A DNA stretch of 64,000 bases, taken from NCBI GenBank assembly GCA_024364735.1, contig JAGFNQ010000838.1, positions 56,009 to 120,008 of the forward strand, in the 5' to 3' direction. The notes beneath the pieces were generated by a model that worked only from the letters and a program-made list of their open reading frames with translations, searched no databases and was not told where the DNA came from. This document shows, piece after piece, positions 1 through 11,734 of this stretch; position 1 is the first letter of the stretch; each line of letters opens with the position of its first letter. Made by a program: the position numbers and the translations under genes. Source of the stretch: Boesenbergia rotunda. Lineage: Eukaryota > Streptophyta > Magnoliopsida > Zingiberales > Zingiberaceae.

Positions 1-749
1 GCATTGCTAAGCCTCTGTTGGAGTGTGCAGGTGATAGCAGGTGATTCAAACACTCAAGGAGGGTCAATGGGAGGCTTTCCTTGGAGCAGGTTTGTTTGTT
101 TCTCCTTCTCAGGTTTCAACGGCAACTGGAGCAGCTGCCGACTGACGGAGACTCAGCTGGAGAGGAGGTCTTCAGTGGACTGAGTGCTCAGGGAGGTCAG
201 TGGGTTCAAGATGGCTCAGTGGATGCTGATGAATCTTGCGATGGTGAGAGGGAGCTTAAGTGACGAAGCTGGAAGCAGAGGAGCTGAGGCGAACAAGACA
301 GAAACTTGGGAAGTTTAGCTGGGCTGTGCTCGTGCTCTCTGTTGCTTTGTGCTTGAGCGATCTTGTTGCATTCTTGTGAGATCTTTGTGAGTGTTCCTTC
401 TTGTGTGATCTCTTGTACTCAAGTTCAATCATCCGTGAGATCTGTGGAGAGGTTTCTCCACCGAGAAGGAGGCTCTATCTTATCCGGTGTTCACCGGGGC
501 TTGATCTGCCGACGATCAAGGGATCGCCCACCTTAAGGGCACGTCAAGGAGTAGGGGCAAGTTATCCCCGAACCTTGTATATCGAGGAGTTAGCGTCGGT
601 TTGCTTCTTTGGTTTGTTGTTTTTAGTTTTCTATTTCTGCATTTGCTTCCGCTGCTTAACTCTGAAGTGCAGAAAGATTTTAAAAGCTTCAAGCTTAAGT
701 GTCTAGCTATATTCACCCCCCCCCCTCTCTAGCCATCCGGGTTCCAACA
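1..749 (+). repeat. 3' part of the 5' LTR of copia element A
   Basis: The stretch matches 5518-6268 almost base for base (about 16 substitutions by eye, mostly transitions) and ends in TCCAACA directly before a primer binding site. It is therefore the last third of the 5' LTR, and about 1.47 kb of it lies left of the window. It ends with the C-run and CTCTCTAGCCATCCGGG common to the related LTRs here. Small ORFs inside it are LTR sequence and not genes. Confidence 0.93.
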
Positions 750-751
750 AG

Positions 752-763
752 TGGTATCAGAGC
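752..763 (+). other. Primer binding site of element A
   Basis: TGGTATCAGAGC, the usual plant copia site complementary to the 3' end of initiator tRNA-Met, lies two bases (AG) after the 5' LTR. It fixes the LTR edge and the + orientation of element A. Confidence 0.93.
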
Positions 764-807
764 TTGGGGCTCTATTCACGGCTTAACATCCGAGAGTTAT
801 CAACAAG

Positions 808-2123
808 ATGGCTGGAAGAGAAGGAATGAGCACAAACCGACCTCCACTCTTCGACGACACAGATTTTCAATATTGGAAATCGAAGATTGAGTTTTATTTG
901 AAGACAAACATGAGCATATGGTTCTTGGTCAAAGAAGGTTTCATCCCTCCAAGAGATGTTGAAGGAAAAGATCTCGATTTCTCAAGTTGGTCGGCTGAGC
1001 AAATAAGAAAGAGTGAAGCAAATGCCAAAGCGGTAGTCACTTTGTAATGCGGGTTGACCAAGGAGGAGTTGATCAAGGTGGGTCCTTTTACAAGTGCTAA
1101 AGATCTTTGGAACAAAATCTTTGAGCTCCATGAGGGAACTCAAGATACCCGGAGAGCCAAGAAGGATTTGCTTCACAGTCAACTCCAAAACCTCACCATG
1201 GGAGAAAATGAAAAGGTAAGTGAACTCCATGGAAGATTCAAAGAGATCCTCAATGGCCTCCATTCCATCGGCGAAAAGGTAGAAAACCGGGATCTAGTAA
1301 GGTTTGCTCTCAAAGCTTTTCCGAGGAATACTTTGTGGTCATCCATGGTGGATGCCTACAAGGTTTCCAAGGACCTTTCCCTTGTTAAGTTAGAGGATCT
1401 ATTTTGCGAAATGGAACTACATGAGATCTCTAACACAAGCCCAAAGGAGAAAGGGTTGGCTTTAGTGGCAGGTGACAAAAAGAAGAAAATGGAGGAGAGG
1501 ACTCACTGTCACGTGGCTTTAGTGGCCTTAGAAGATTCAAAGGAGGAGAGTGATGACGAATCAAGCTCCTCAACCGCGCCTTCATCATCTTCGGATGATG
1601 AAGAGGTAATCTCTCCCGAGTTAGATATGCGCTATATGACCATTGCATGTCTAGCTAGGTTGCTTAAAAAATCCAAGAACAAAGTTAAATTGTTGAAATT
1701 GGAAGTAGAAGAATTGAAATTCTCCAGGGTGGAGGATATTAATGATTTTCATGAGAAATCCTCTAAGGATGAGGATCTTGATAATTTGCATGTTAAAAAT
1801 CTTGAGAATAAAATAAGAACTTGAAGAGCGAAGTTGAAAACCTCAAGAATGTCCTTGAGAAGTTTTCAACAAGCTCTAAAACATTAGATATGATACTCAA
1901 CTCACAAAGGGCGATGTACAACAAGGTTAGTTTGGGTTACCAACCTAAAGAACCTAGTATCATATCTTTAATGTCGAGAACCCACTTTAGATCATCAAAT
2001 GATTCTAAGGTTCAAAAAGTCAAAAAGAAATTGACTAAGGCATGAGTGCCAAAGTCATTCATTGTAGATTCATTAGGTCCCAAAATTTGGGTACCTAAAA
2101 CCTCTATCTTTCGAATTATATAG
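808..2123 (+). pseudogene. gag: Element A gag, lacking the zinc knuckle, broken
   Basis: Copia Gag remnant that would form the particle coat. It starts at an ATG (MAGREGMSTNRPPLF) 45 bases past the PBS and shows the UBN2-type gag region, then acidic/Ser-rich and coiled-coil-like segments (KSEVENLKNVLEKF). Breaks: TAA at 1045-1047 where relatives have CAA (Gln); a small insertion near 1810-1820 shifting the frame before MKSEVENLKN; TGA at about 2043 for a conserved Trp before VPK; TAG at 2121-2123 at the gag/protease border. Compared with the gag of element C, the segment holding the CCHC knuckle and its basic flanks is missing between the MELHEI motif and the acidic stretch; element F has the same gap. 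Confidence 0.9.
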
Positions 2124-2200
2124 CTTAGTTTGAGGGGGAGCATCTATCAACATGGGTGGTTGATATTTGGTGCTCCAAACATATAGCCATTCCTAGTTAG
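2124..2200 (+). pseudogene. Element A protease remnant, start only
   Basis: After the gag stop the sequence still reads STWVVDIWCSKHIA, a decayed version of the protease start STWFVDSGCSKHMT seen in element C, with the active-site DSG changed to DIW. Nothing of integrase, reverse transcriptase or RNase H follows, so A depends on partners for transposition. Element F ends its pol at nearly the same place. Confidence 0.8.
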
Positions 2201-4037
2201 GAATGTGCTTACCATTTCCTCAAATTCACATGAATGGCTTAGACTAATCCACAACTTGCTCTTGCCATGAATTGCTTAGGATAATTGGTTTTCCTATAGC
2301 AATTTATGTTTACTGCAAATGATGATTAATGATATGTCATAACTCAAGCTTAAGGTGCTTTTGAACCTGTTCTAGTATGCCATGAGTTTACTATATGTGT
2401 TACACAACATGAAGACATGTTAGGAAACAAGTATGAACTCATAGTTTGTGATGATTCAAGTCTCAATACTTAACTTCTATAACTTAGCTGGTTTCTCATC
2501 AAACTTGATGTTTTTCATATACCCAATATTATTTGATTATCGAGATATCAATACTTAGGTGTAGATTGAATTATCAAATTTGTCTGGAATAAAAATGATC
2601 ATGCTAAAAATATTCCGATCATGCCTTGGCACACATAGATTTCATTCATGTATTGATGTTGATAAATAGCAATATGCATCCATGCTATCCATGATTATCA
2701 ACTTCCTGTTCAACTGATGGTATGCATACCTGCCTTGGAATTTTGATACAAACATGTTTTGACATTCAAGTTCATGCTTAGAGCATATTTATCATGCTTT
2801 GACATAAATCTGTTTTTGAAAACTCAAGATCATGCCAAGAACATGCTTAGAACATAATTGATCAGTCAACCTAGTGATGGTATATTAATCCATGGAAATT
2901 CTTAATCCTTGATATGAAATGAAGCTTAGTTAAGAGACCCAAATTAGATTGCTTCTTTTGATTAAATGATTTATGGTTAATGGAACTCATTTAGGGAGTA
3001 AATCTGATTGTATTAGGGATTAGAATGATTAAGAGTTGAAACGAACTTGTTTCTGAAACTGATCAGTTTCAGAAACCATTCTGTATCATCCCTGATCGGT
3101 CCATCGACCGATCAGGGGTGCTTCTGATCGGTTTGGTGACCGATCAGACCAACTCTGATCAAGGAACTTCCAGATCGTTCCAAATTGATCCAAAACCTCC
3201 TCAAACCAATCACCTTTCATCAAATTGTATCAGCTTAATGATCATACTGATACAAACAAATCTGATACAAACCAATTACAATTGAAACATATTTGATCCT
3301 CCATTGGTACAATCCTGGTACTAAGGAAGTACAAATTTGTTCAAGTGGTACTTGAAACAAAACCTAAATACTGATTTGATATAAACCTATGTTGGAATGT
3401 TCAAATTCATAAGAAAGGGTTTGTTTGAGTCATGACTCTTGTTCTTAATGTCGTGTTTTAGAAATTTTTCTGAAACGTCGAATATCAATAGAGTCTACAC
3501 CCCTGTTGTGGAATGCAAATTGTTAATGCAGTCTGGTCAGGAACGTATCAGAGTTTCAGGAATTTTTCTGAAATCTGATCGGTCCCCAGACTAATCAAAA
3601 ATTCTTCTGTATCAAATAATCAACGAACCTGATCGGTCACGGAGACCAATCAGGATTATGTGTCCGATACATCTGCATTCCTTACTTGTCATATGAAACA
3701 TATACATGTTTGACCATGATATATTTCTGTATATGTTTTTATGTGTAATTCACACTTATTGACGTATGATGCATATACATTGTTGCCATGATACATTTGT
3801 GGTATATGCCTCTCATATGCAATTCAAAAAATATCCTTTGATTATTTTGGGTTTTGGGGGGAGACCCTTGATTGAGGGGGAGTTGTGTTCAAACATAATA
3901 ACCATACCCTTTTCGATGTTTGACAAAGGGGGAGAAATGGCTAATTAAGTTTATGGTTATTATAGGGGAAGGATCATGATTCCCTTATGAGAATTGAATT
4001 GATTGATACCTAAACTTAAATCGGGTTGTCAAACAAC
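2201..4037 (+). other. Non-coding internal region of element A
   Basis: About 1.8 kb, AT-rich, without a convincing ORF. It holds isolated palindromes of the LTR type: GATCGGTCCATCGACCGATC near 3092 and GATCGGTTTGGTGACCGATC near 3127, and degenerate copies at about 3575-3650. Near 3850-3935 there are extra purine tracts (GGGGGGAGA, GAGGGGGAG, AAGGGGGAG) like those upstream of the polypurine tract in elements C, F and H. Confidence 0.8.
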
Positions 4038-4050
4038 AAAAAGGAGGAGA
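4038..4050 (+). other. Polypurine tract of element A
   Basis: AAAAAGGAGGAGA ends one base before the LTR start TGTTAATGCAG, the position expected of the plus-strand primer. Confidence 0.88.
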
Positions 4051-4189
4051 TTGTTAATGCAGTCTGGCCCGATTGTTGTTTTGCTGTTAACAACGATTTA
4101 AGTTTAGTCGAATGGATTTGGATTAAGTCCAGGAGGTGGATCGGGAGATCGCATGCTGGCATGTGGAAAAGTCCTAACTCGGAAGGTTG

Positions 4190-4800
4190 GGTGAAAAGTC
4201 CTAGCTTGGAGGGCTAGGTGAAAAGTCCTAACTTGGAGGGTTAGGTGAAAAATCCCAACTGGAGGGTTAGGTGTGAAAAATCCTAGCTTGGAGGGCTAGG
4301 TGTGGAAAAGTCCTAACTCGGAAGGTTGGGTGAAAAGTCCTAGCTTGGAGGGCTAGGTGAAAAGTCCTAACTTGCAGGGGTTAGGTGAAAAGTCCCAACT
4401 GGAGGGTTAGGTGTGAAAAAGTCCTGGCTTGGAGGGTCAGGTCCTAGCTTGGAGGGCTAGGTAGGTGGAAATCCCGGTGAGTGAAGTCGGGTCCTGGTGA
4501 GTGAAGCTAGGTGATGAAAATCCCGGTGAGTGAAGCCGGGTCCTGGTGAGTGAAGCCAGGTGATGGAAATCTCGGTGAGTGAAGACGGGTCCTGGTGAGT
4601 GAAGCCAGGTGATGGAAATCCCGGTGAGTGAAGCTAGGTCCTGGTGAGTGAAGCCAGGTGATCGAAATCCTAGTGAGTGAAGCTAGGTTGAAATCCTGGT
4701 GAGTGAAGCCGAGTCCCGGTGAGTGAAGACGGGTGATCGAAACCCTGGTGAGTGAAGCCAGGTCCTAGATTGGTGGGCTAGGTTGAAGTCCCAGTGAGTG
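4190..4800 (+). repeat. Hairpin array, class 1, in LTR A
   Basis: Tandem repeat of 18-30 bp units, each an inverted repeat. Early units: CCTAGCTTGGAGGGCTAGG, stem CCTAGC/GCTAGG. Later units keep the loop TGAGTGAAG and switch stem between CCCGG/CCGGG and CCTGG/CCAGG. The stem halves change together. Confidence 0.9.
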
Positions 4801-4875
4801 AAGCTGGGCATGACACAAGTCAGAGAAGGGCTGGAGGCTTGTTTTCGTGACTTAGAGTGCATTTGAGCTTGCCTG

Positions 4876-5425
4876 GATTGGTCTGGTGACCGATCAGGGA
4901 AGTTGGCATGGTGCTCCTTCGTGGATCGGTCTGGTGATCGATCCAGCGATGGCTGATCGGTCTGGTGATCGATCCAGCGATGGCTGATCGGTCTGGTGAC
5001 CGATCAGGGAGCATACGTTTCACCTGCTGCTCTGCTCCGGATCGGTCCGGTGACCGATTAGGGAGCATCCAGTAGGTTTTGGGAACCTTACTGATCTGCT
5101 CCTGATCGGTCTGGTGACCGATTAGGGATACTGTTCAGATCGGTCTAGTGAACGATCATTTGTCGCAAGGTTCTCACTATAACCGATCAGGATGACTCCT
5201 GATCGGTCAGGAAGCAGCCTGATTGGTCTGGTGACCGATCAGGCTGGAGCCTGATTGGTCTGGGGACCGATCTGGAGTGTGCAGCAGAATGCTGGATTGG
5301 TCTGGGGACCAATCAAGAGTGTGCAGAAGACTGCTGGATCAGTCTGGTGACCGATCAGGGTCCTTCCTGATCGGTCTGGTGACCGATCAGGGTCCTTCCT
5401 GATCGGTCTGGTGACCGATCAGGAG
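4876..5425 (+). repeat. Palindrome array, class 2, in LTR A
   Basis: At least ten copies of CTGATCGGTC-TGGT-GACCGATCAG or variants, spaced about 30-60 bp. Many arms are perfectly complementary over 10 bp (for example 5368-5391). Confidence 0.9.
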
Positions 5426-6268
5426 CAGAACTTTAATTCAAATATGCTGTCAGAAGTGTCTAATCGCTTCTGTTTTCTCTGCCGATTCTCTGATACATTG
5501 CCGATTCTTTTTTATATGCATTGCTAAGCCTCTGTTGGAGTGTGCAGGTGATAGCAGGTGATTCAAACACTCAAGGAGGGTCAATGGGAGGCTTTCCTTG
5601 GAGCAGGTTTATTTGTTTCTCCTTCTCAGGTTTCAACGGCAACTGGAGCAGCTGGCGACTGACGGAGACTCAACTGGAGAGGAGGTCTTCAGTTGACTGA
5701 GTGCTCAGGAAGGTCAGTGGGTTCAGGCTGGCTCAGTGGATGCTGATGAATCTTGCGATGGTGAGAGGGAGTTTAAGTAACGAAGCTGGAAGCAGAGGAG
5801 CTAAGGCGAACAAGACAGAAACTTGGGAAGTTTGGCTGGGCTGTGTTCGTGCTCTCTGTTGCTTTGTGCTTGAGCGATCTTGTTGCATTCTTGTGAGATC
5901 TTTGTGAGTGTTCCTTCTTGTGTGATCTCTTGTACTCAAGTTCAATCATCCGTGAGATCTGTGGAGAGGTTTCTCCACCGAGAAGGAGGCTCTATCTTAT
6001 CCGGTGTTCACCGGGGCTTGATCTGCCGACGATCAAGGGATCGCCCACCTTAAGGGCACGCCAAGGAGTAGGGGCAAGTTATCCCCGAACCTTGTATATC
6101 GAGGAGTTAGCGTCGGTTTGCTTCTTTGGTTTGTTGTTTTTAGTTTTCTGTTTCTGCATTTGCTTCCGCTGCCTAACTCTGAAGTGCAGAAAGATTTTAA
6201 AAGCTTCAAGCTTAAGTGTCTGGCTATATTCACCCCCCCCCCTCTCTCTAGCCATCCGGGTTCCAACA

Positions 6269-7188
6269 CCTCCTTGGATAGCGATCAAGAGGCATACATG
6301 GTAAGAAAATTTCGTAGAACTTTTAAAAGTTTGTCTAACAAGTCATATGCTAGGAAAGGGTCCAAAGGTAAGGGTAAGGCCAGGGACATCATATGTTACA
6401 ACTGCCACCAAGAGGGACACATGAAGAACGAGTGCCCCCAATTGAAGAAAAGAGATGAGAAGAAGGAGGGGAAGAAGAAGAGTGACAAGAAGAAATCAAA
6501 GGGAAAGGAAAAGGGTGACACCAACCTAAAGGCGACATGGGATGATCCATCATCCTCAGAGGAAGAAGAAGAGCAAGTCTCCCACTTCGCTCTTATGGCA
6601 CAAGACAACTCAGATTCATCAGATGATGAACGAAGCTCAAGCAGTGAAGAGGAGAGCTCCTCTACTTCATCATCAGAGTCAAAAGCTTCGGTAAGTGAAG
6701 TATATCACTTACCCTCCTCTACTTTAGTAAAGATAATTTCTAGCACTAACATGGACTTAGTTAAGGCTAGAAGTAAAATTAAGGATCTAAAAGAAGAAAT
6801 TGTCATACTTAGAGTAGAATCTACTAAACTTAAAGAATTGCATGCTAGTTCTACTTCTTCACATGCTTTACATGTTGAAACTTAAAATAGGGAACTAAGG
6901 AAATAGGTAGATGACCTCACGAAGGCCCTTAGAAAATTTCAAGTAGGATCTAGTAACCTAGATATGATCATCAACAGTCAAAGGGCTGTGTATAACAAGG
7001 CCGGCTTAGGATATAGGCCTAAGACAAAGGAGGTAACCTTTGTCTCTCTTACCGGTAGGATTGGTGCATCTAGGAGACTAGGGGCTAGGGGAACCACAAA
7101 GAAGGCATGAGTACCTAAGAGATTTCTAAATGATGCTTATGGATCAAAGATATGGGTACCAAAAGAGTATGTTTTCCATGTTGTTTAG
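6269..7188 (+). pseudogene. gag: Element B gag, C-terminal part with zinc knuckle
   Basis: Gag of the copia element that hosts A. The N-terminal half lies beyond the A insertion, left of the window. Visible in order: SLDSDQEAYMVRKFRRTF, a CCHC knuckle CYNCHQEGHMKNEC near 6394-6435, a Lys-rich stretch, an acidic Ser/Glu region and a coiled-coil-like tail ending in SLTGRIGASRR and WVPKEYVFHVV. In-frame stops at 6883-6885, about 6904-6906, 7108-7110 (TGA for a conserved Trp) and 7186-7188 (TAG at the gag/protease border). The last one recurs in elements A and C. B is an old, inactive copy. Confidence 0.9.
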
Positions 7189-9608
7189 GTAAAGGTGAAG
7201 GAGGCCTCAACTATGTGGATAGTAGATAGTGGATGCTCAAGACACATGACCGGGGATGTGAGCAAATTGACCACTATTAGCTACTTAAGAGAAGGGACGG
7301 TCTCCTTTGGGAATAGTGGAAAGTTGAGAATCATTGGTAGGGGCACAATTGAGGTATTTTCCACCATTTCTATACATAAGGTACTTCTAATCAAAGATAT
7401 GAAGTTCAATTTGTTAAGTGTGAGTCAATTATGTGATGCCAGTTTTAGAGTTGAATTTCATGCTAGAAAATGTATAATAAGGCACAATGAATCAAATACT
7501 ATCATATTAGAAGGGTTTAAAGAGGCAAATTTATATTATCTTGATCTTACTTATGCTACTAACAATGTTGCTAAGTGTTTCATGTCCAAAAAAGAAGAAG
7601 GATGGTTGTGGCACCGGAGACTTGGACATGTCAACATGAGGAGCATTGCAAGAGTGGCCAAGGAAGAGTTGGTGAAGGGGCTACCAATGATCAAGTACGA
7701 GAAGACCAAGCTATGTGATGCATGCCAAGAGGGTAAGCAATCAAAAGCATCACACAAAGGTAAAACCCTAACTACTACTTCATTACCTTTAGAAATTTTG
7801 CATATAGATTTATTTGATTGTCATAGCACTCCCTCACTTGTAGGGAGTAAATATTGTCTAGTCATAGTAGATGATTTTTCTAGGTTTACATGGGTTTATT
7901 TCTTGAAACATAAGGATGATACCCTAGAGATTTTTATAGGATTTAGTAAAAGGGTAGAAAACGAAAAACAAATCAAAATAAACCGAATTAGGAGTGACCA
8001 CGATGGGGAGTTCCAAAACGCAAGTTTCACACAATTTTGTGTTGAAAATGAGTACAAGCATGAATTTTCATGCCCAAGGACTCCTCAACAAAATGGAGTA
8101 GATGAGAGGAGAAACCGAGCCCTACAAGAAGCTGCTAGGACTATGCTTAATGCATATTCCCTTCCTAGCTATTTTTGGGCCGAAGCGGTTAACACCGCTT
8201 GCTAGATTCAAAACCGGGTTTTGGTACATAGGTTCCTAGGAAAAACACCTTTTGAACTATGGAACGGAAGGGTACCTCAAGTCCACTATTTTAGGGTCTT
8301 TGGATGTAAAGTCTACATCTTAAATACCAAGGACGACCTAAGGAAATTTGAGTCAAAAGCCGATGAAGGAATTCTAGTAGGGTACTCCTTGACTAGTAGA
8401 GGTTATAGAATTTACAACAAGAGGACAAAAGTGATTGAGGAGTCCTCAAATGTTAAGTTTGATGAAACAACTAGTACCTACCCTAGAAAGGCCTCAATTG
8501 ATAAGGATATAGAGGAGGTCCAACCCCTTGCCCAAAGAATCCAAGACCTACATTTGGAGGGCAATGATCAAGGGAGAGTAAGAAGTACCCTAGAGGATGA
8601 GGAAGAAGGAGTAAATGAACCCACGACCTCTAGGCCTATGAGACATCACCATGATCACCCTATTGACCAAATAGTGGGTGATGTCACTCAAGGAGTAAGG
8701 ACTAGGTCCTATTTTAGGGATCAAACTAGTCAAATAGCTTTAATCTCACAATTGGAACCCAAGTCCATTGATGAAGCATTGGGAGATGTTGATTGGGTCA
8801 TAGCCATGCAAGAAGAGCTAAATCAATTTGAGAGGACTGAAGTTTGAGAGTTAGTTCCTATGCCCAATGACTGCACTATTGTAACCACTAGATGGGTCTT
8901 TAGAAATAAACTAGATGAACAAGGTAAAATCACTAGGAACAAGGCTAGATTGGTAGCTAGGGGGTTTAACCAAGTTGAGGGACTAGATTATGATGAGACT
9001 TATGCCCCCGTAGCTAGGTTAGAATCAATTAGAATTCTACTAGCCTATGCCGCTCACATGGGTTTCACACTCCACCAAATGGATGCGAAGTCGGCATTCC
9101 TTAATGGGATCATTAAGGAAGAGGTCTACGTAGAACAACCCTCGGGTTTGAGAACCCTAACTATCCAAGACACGTGTTCAAATTGAGAAAAGCCTTATAT
9201 GGATTGAAACAAGCTCCTCGGGCTGGGTATGAAAGACTTTCTTCATTTCTAGTGTCTAAGGGGTTTAGGAGAGGAACAATTGACCCTACATTGTTCCTAA
9301 AATCTAAGGACAAGGACATATTTGTTGCCCAAGTCTATGTAGACGATATCATTTTTGGGTCAACAAATAATGACTTCCTACAAGAATTCATCAAGTGTAT
9401 GAAAGATGAATTTGAGATGAGTCTTGTAGGAGAGTTGACATTCTTTTTAGGTCTTCAAGTTAAGCAAACTAATGAAGGTACACATGTTTTTCAAACCAAA
9501 TATGCTAAGGAGATGTTAAAGAAATTTGGTTTAGAAAATGCTAAGGTAGCATCTACACCCATAGGAACCAATGTGAAAATGGATAGTGACCTTGAAGGGA
9601 AAATGGTA
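7189..9608 (+). pseudogene. pol: Element B pol: protease, integrase, reverse transcriptase
   Basis: Copia order PR-IN-RT. Protease active site WIVDSGCSRHMTGD near 7215-7255; GAG-pre-integrase HHCC zinc site ending CDACQEGK; integrase core with HIDLFD, RSDHDGEF and QQNGVDERRN, giving the D-D-E set; reverse transcriptase with TRWVFRNKLDEQG, AFLNG and the catalytic YVDD (near 9335). Breaks: TAG at 8203-8205 (Tyr codon in C), TGA at about 8845-8847 (Trp in C), and a one-base deletion near 9149 shifting frame before HVFKLRKALYGLKQ. The frame is then cut by element C after codon GTA (9606-9608) and resumes at 23517. Confidence 0.93.
9604..9608. repeat. Target site duplication of element C, left copy
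   Basis: TGGTA, repeated at 23512-23516. Removing C and one copy rejoins the B pol frame as ATG GTA GAC TCT. Confidence 0.96.
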
Positions 9609-11734
9609 TGTTGGAACCCGGATGGCTAGAGAGGGGGGGTGAATATAGTCAAACACTTGGACTTTAAGTTTTTTAAAGTTCTGCACTTAGATTTGTTAGT
9701 AGCACAGCGGAAGTAGCCAATACAGAGTATGCAGAAAAACAGAAAATGAAAGCAAACTAACACAACTAGCAAGATCGTTAACAATGAGGGTTTACAAGGT
9801 TCGGGGATAACTTGCCCCTACTCCTTGGCGTGCCCGTGAGGTGGGCGATCCCTTGATCGTCGGCAGATCAAGCCCCGGTGAACACCGGATAGAAAGCAAC
9901 CTCCTTCTCGGTGGAGAAACCTCTCCACAGCATTTTAATCACAGATATAGGTTTAAGTATAATGAAACACAAGAAAGATCTTACATAGCACTAGCAAAGA
10001 CAAGAACACAGCAAGCTTCCTCTTGAGCTCCACCCAGCGACGATCTCACGCAGGAACCCTTTCCCCGTGTCTTCTCGCTATTGGACTCGAAGCCTCTTGT
10101 TCTTTCCTCCAAGTGCTCAAGCAAGGGATGGTTGCTTCAAGATTGTAGTAGCTTGCTCAAAGTGATGGAACTTCAGAACACGCAAGCAAGTTGTGGAGAA
10201 CACAAAGTCGCAGCAAGAACTCTATTTCGAACACTTGCTTCAACGAAGCTTTCTTGCGCCCTTTTGTTTCTCCACTCAGCACCAGGTGACACCATCTCCT
10301 GTAGCCTCTAGCTGCTTCCCTGCTAACGCCAGCTACTACTGAGCTCTCCCTGGACTTCCTGAGCTTCCCTCAGCCAAGCTCCAGTCAGCAGCTCCAGTCT
10401 GCAGCTCCAGCCGTTGCAACCTGAGATGGAAAACGGACAAACCTGCTCCAAGAAAAGACCTCCATTGACTCTCCTTGAGTGTTTGAATCTTCCCTGTCAC
10501 CTGTAGCTTAATCAGAGTGTTAGCACAGCATATCGAGCAGGAAATCATATATCAGATGTTAAGCGCAGAGAATCGGATACGTTCAGACGCGATTAGAGCG
10601 TCTGACAGTTCATTTTGAATTAAAGTGATCGGTCACCGGACCGATCAGAGAGCCTCCTGATCGGTCACCAGACTGATCAGGCTGGGTCCAGACCGATCAG
10701 GCTCCGTCCTGATCGGTCCCCAACGCTCAATTAGAAATCGCGATTTCTTTGGGACTCTCCTGGATCGATCACCAGACCGATCCCAGGTCATGGATCGATC
10801 ACCCGACCGATCCACCCCTTTATCGGGCGATTTCTGAGCTTCGCAGTCCAAACCTCCTGATCAGTCACTGGACCGATCAGGGAGCCTCTTGATCAGTCAC
10901 CAGACCGATCAGGTCATGACTAGACAGATCAGTCTCCGTCCTGATCAATCATAGAGAGGAACCCGCGATACTGGATCGTTCTCCAGATCGATTTGCACAG
11001 TGATCCTGATCGGTCACCAGACCGATCAGGAGCAGATCAGCAAGGGAACTCAACCTCACTGTTTGCTCCCTGATCGGTCACCAGACCGATCAGGAACCAA
11101 GCAATGGGTGAAATGCATACTCCCTGATCGGTCACCAGACCGATCAGTCATCGCTGGATCGGTCACCAGACCGATCCACGAAGGAGCACCGTGCCAACTC
11201 CCTGATCGGTCACCAGATTGATCCAGAGGCTCCAACTTAGCCCTCCAAGCTAGGATTTCATCCACCTTAGCCCTCCAAGCTAAGGATTTTTCACCTAACC
11301 CTCCAAGTTGGGAATTTTCACCTAACCCTCCAAGTTAGGACTTTTCACCTAGCCCTCCAAGCTAGGACTTTTTACCCAACTTTTCCGAATTAGGACTTTT
11401 CCAAACCTAGCCCTCCAAGCTAGGACCTGACCCTCCAAACCAGGACTTTTTCACCTAACTCTCCAAGTTGGGACTTTTCACCTAGCCCTCTAAGCTAGGA
11501 CTTTTCACCCAACCCTTCCGAATTAGGACTTTTCAACACCTAGCCCTCCAAGTTAGGATTTTCCACACCTAACCCTCCAGGTTAGGATTTTCCAACACCT
11601 AGCCCTCCAAGCTAGGATTTTCCAAACCATGCCTGATCCCCGATCAGGACTTAATCATAATCATCATAATCATCAACCTAAACTAAAATCGATGTCAACA
11701 CCAAAACAACAATCAGGGTCAGACTGCATCAACA
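9609..11734 (-). repeat. 3' LTR of copia element C
   Basis: 2126 bp, TGTTGGAACCC to CATCAACA on the + strand. It is near-identical to 21521-23511 apart from repeat-number differences in the arrays. On the - strand it follows the polypurine tract, so it is the 3' LTR. It contains palindromes (about 10625-11230) and class 1 hairpins (about 11230-11635). The sequence is related to the LTRs of A and, more distantly, F. Confidence 0.95.
10625..11635 (-). repeat. Paired inverted-repeat arrays in 3' LTR C
   Basis: 10625-11230: palindromes such as CTGATCGGTCACCAGACCGATCAG and GGATCGGTCACCAGACCGATCC, where changes in one arm are matched in the other. 11230-11635: units such as CCTAGCCCTCCAAGCTAGG and CCTAACCCTCCAAGTTAGG, with stem CCTAGC/GCTAGG alternating with CCTAAC/GTTAGG around a constant loop. 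Confidence 0.9.

Larger units (their letters stand above)
4052..6268 (+). repeat. 3' LTR of copia element A, complete
   Basis: 2217 bp, bounded by TGTTAATGCAG and TCCAACA. Its last 751 bases repeat positions 1-749. Inside are two arrays of inverted repeats (4190-4800 and 4876-5425), then a unique 3' third. The sequence after it (CCTCC, 6269-6273) is half of the target duplication; the other half lies outside the window. The element sits in the gag of element B. Confidence 0.94.

Noticed and set aside
401..706. 101-codon ORF, repeated at 5918-6304
   Set aside because: It is LTR sequence, identical in both LTRs of element A because they are copies; no motif or gene context.
4190..5425. CRISPR-like array, because of regular repeats
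   Set aside because: Units are inverted repeats with no unique spacers, they lie in an LTR, and the DNA is plant nuclear.
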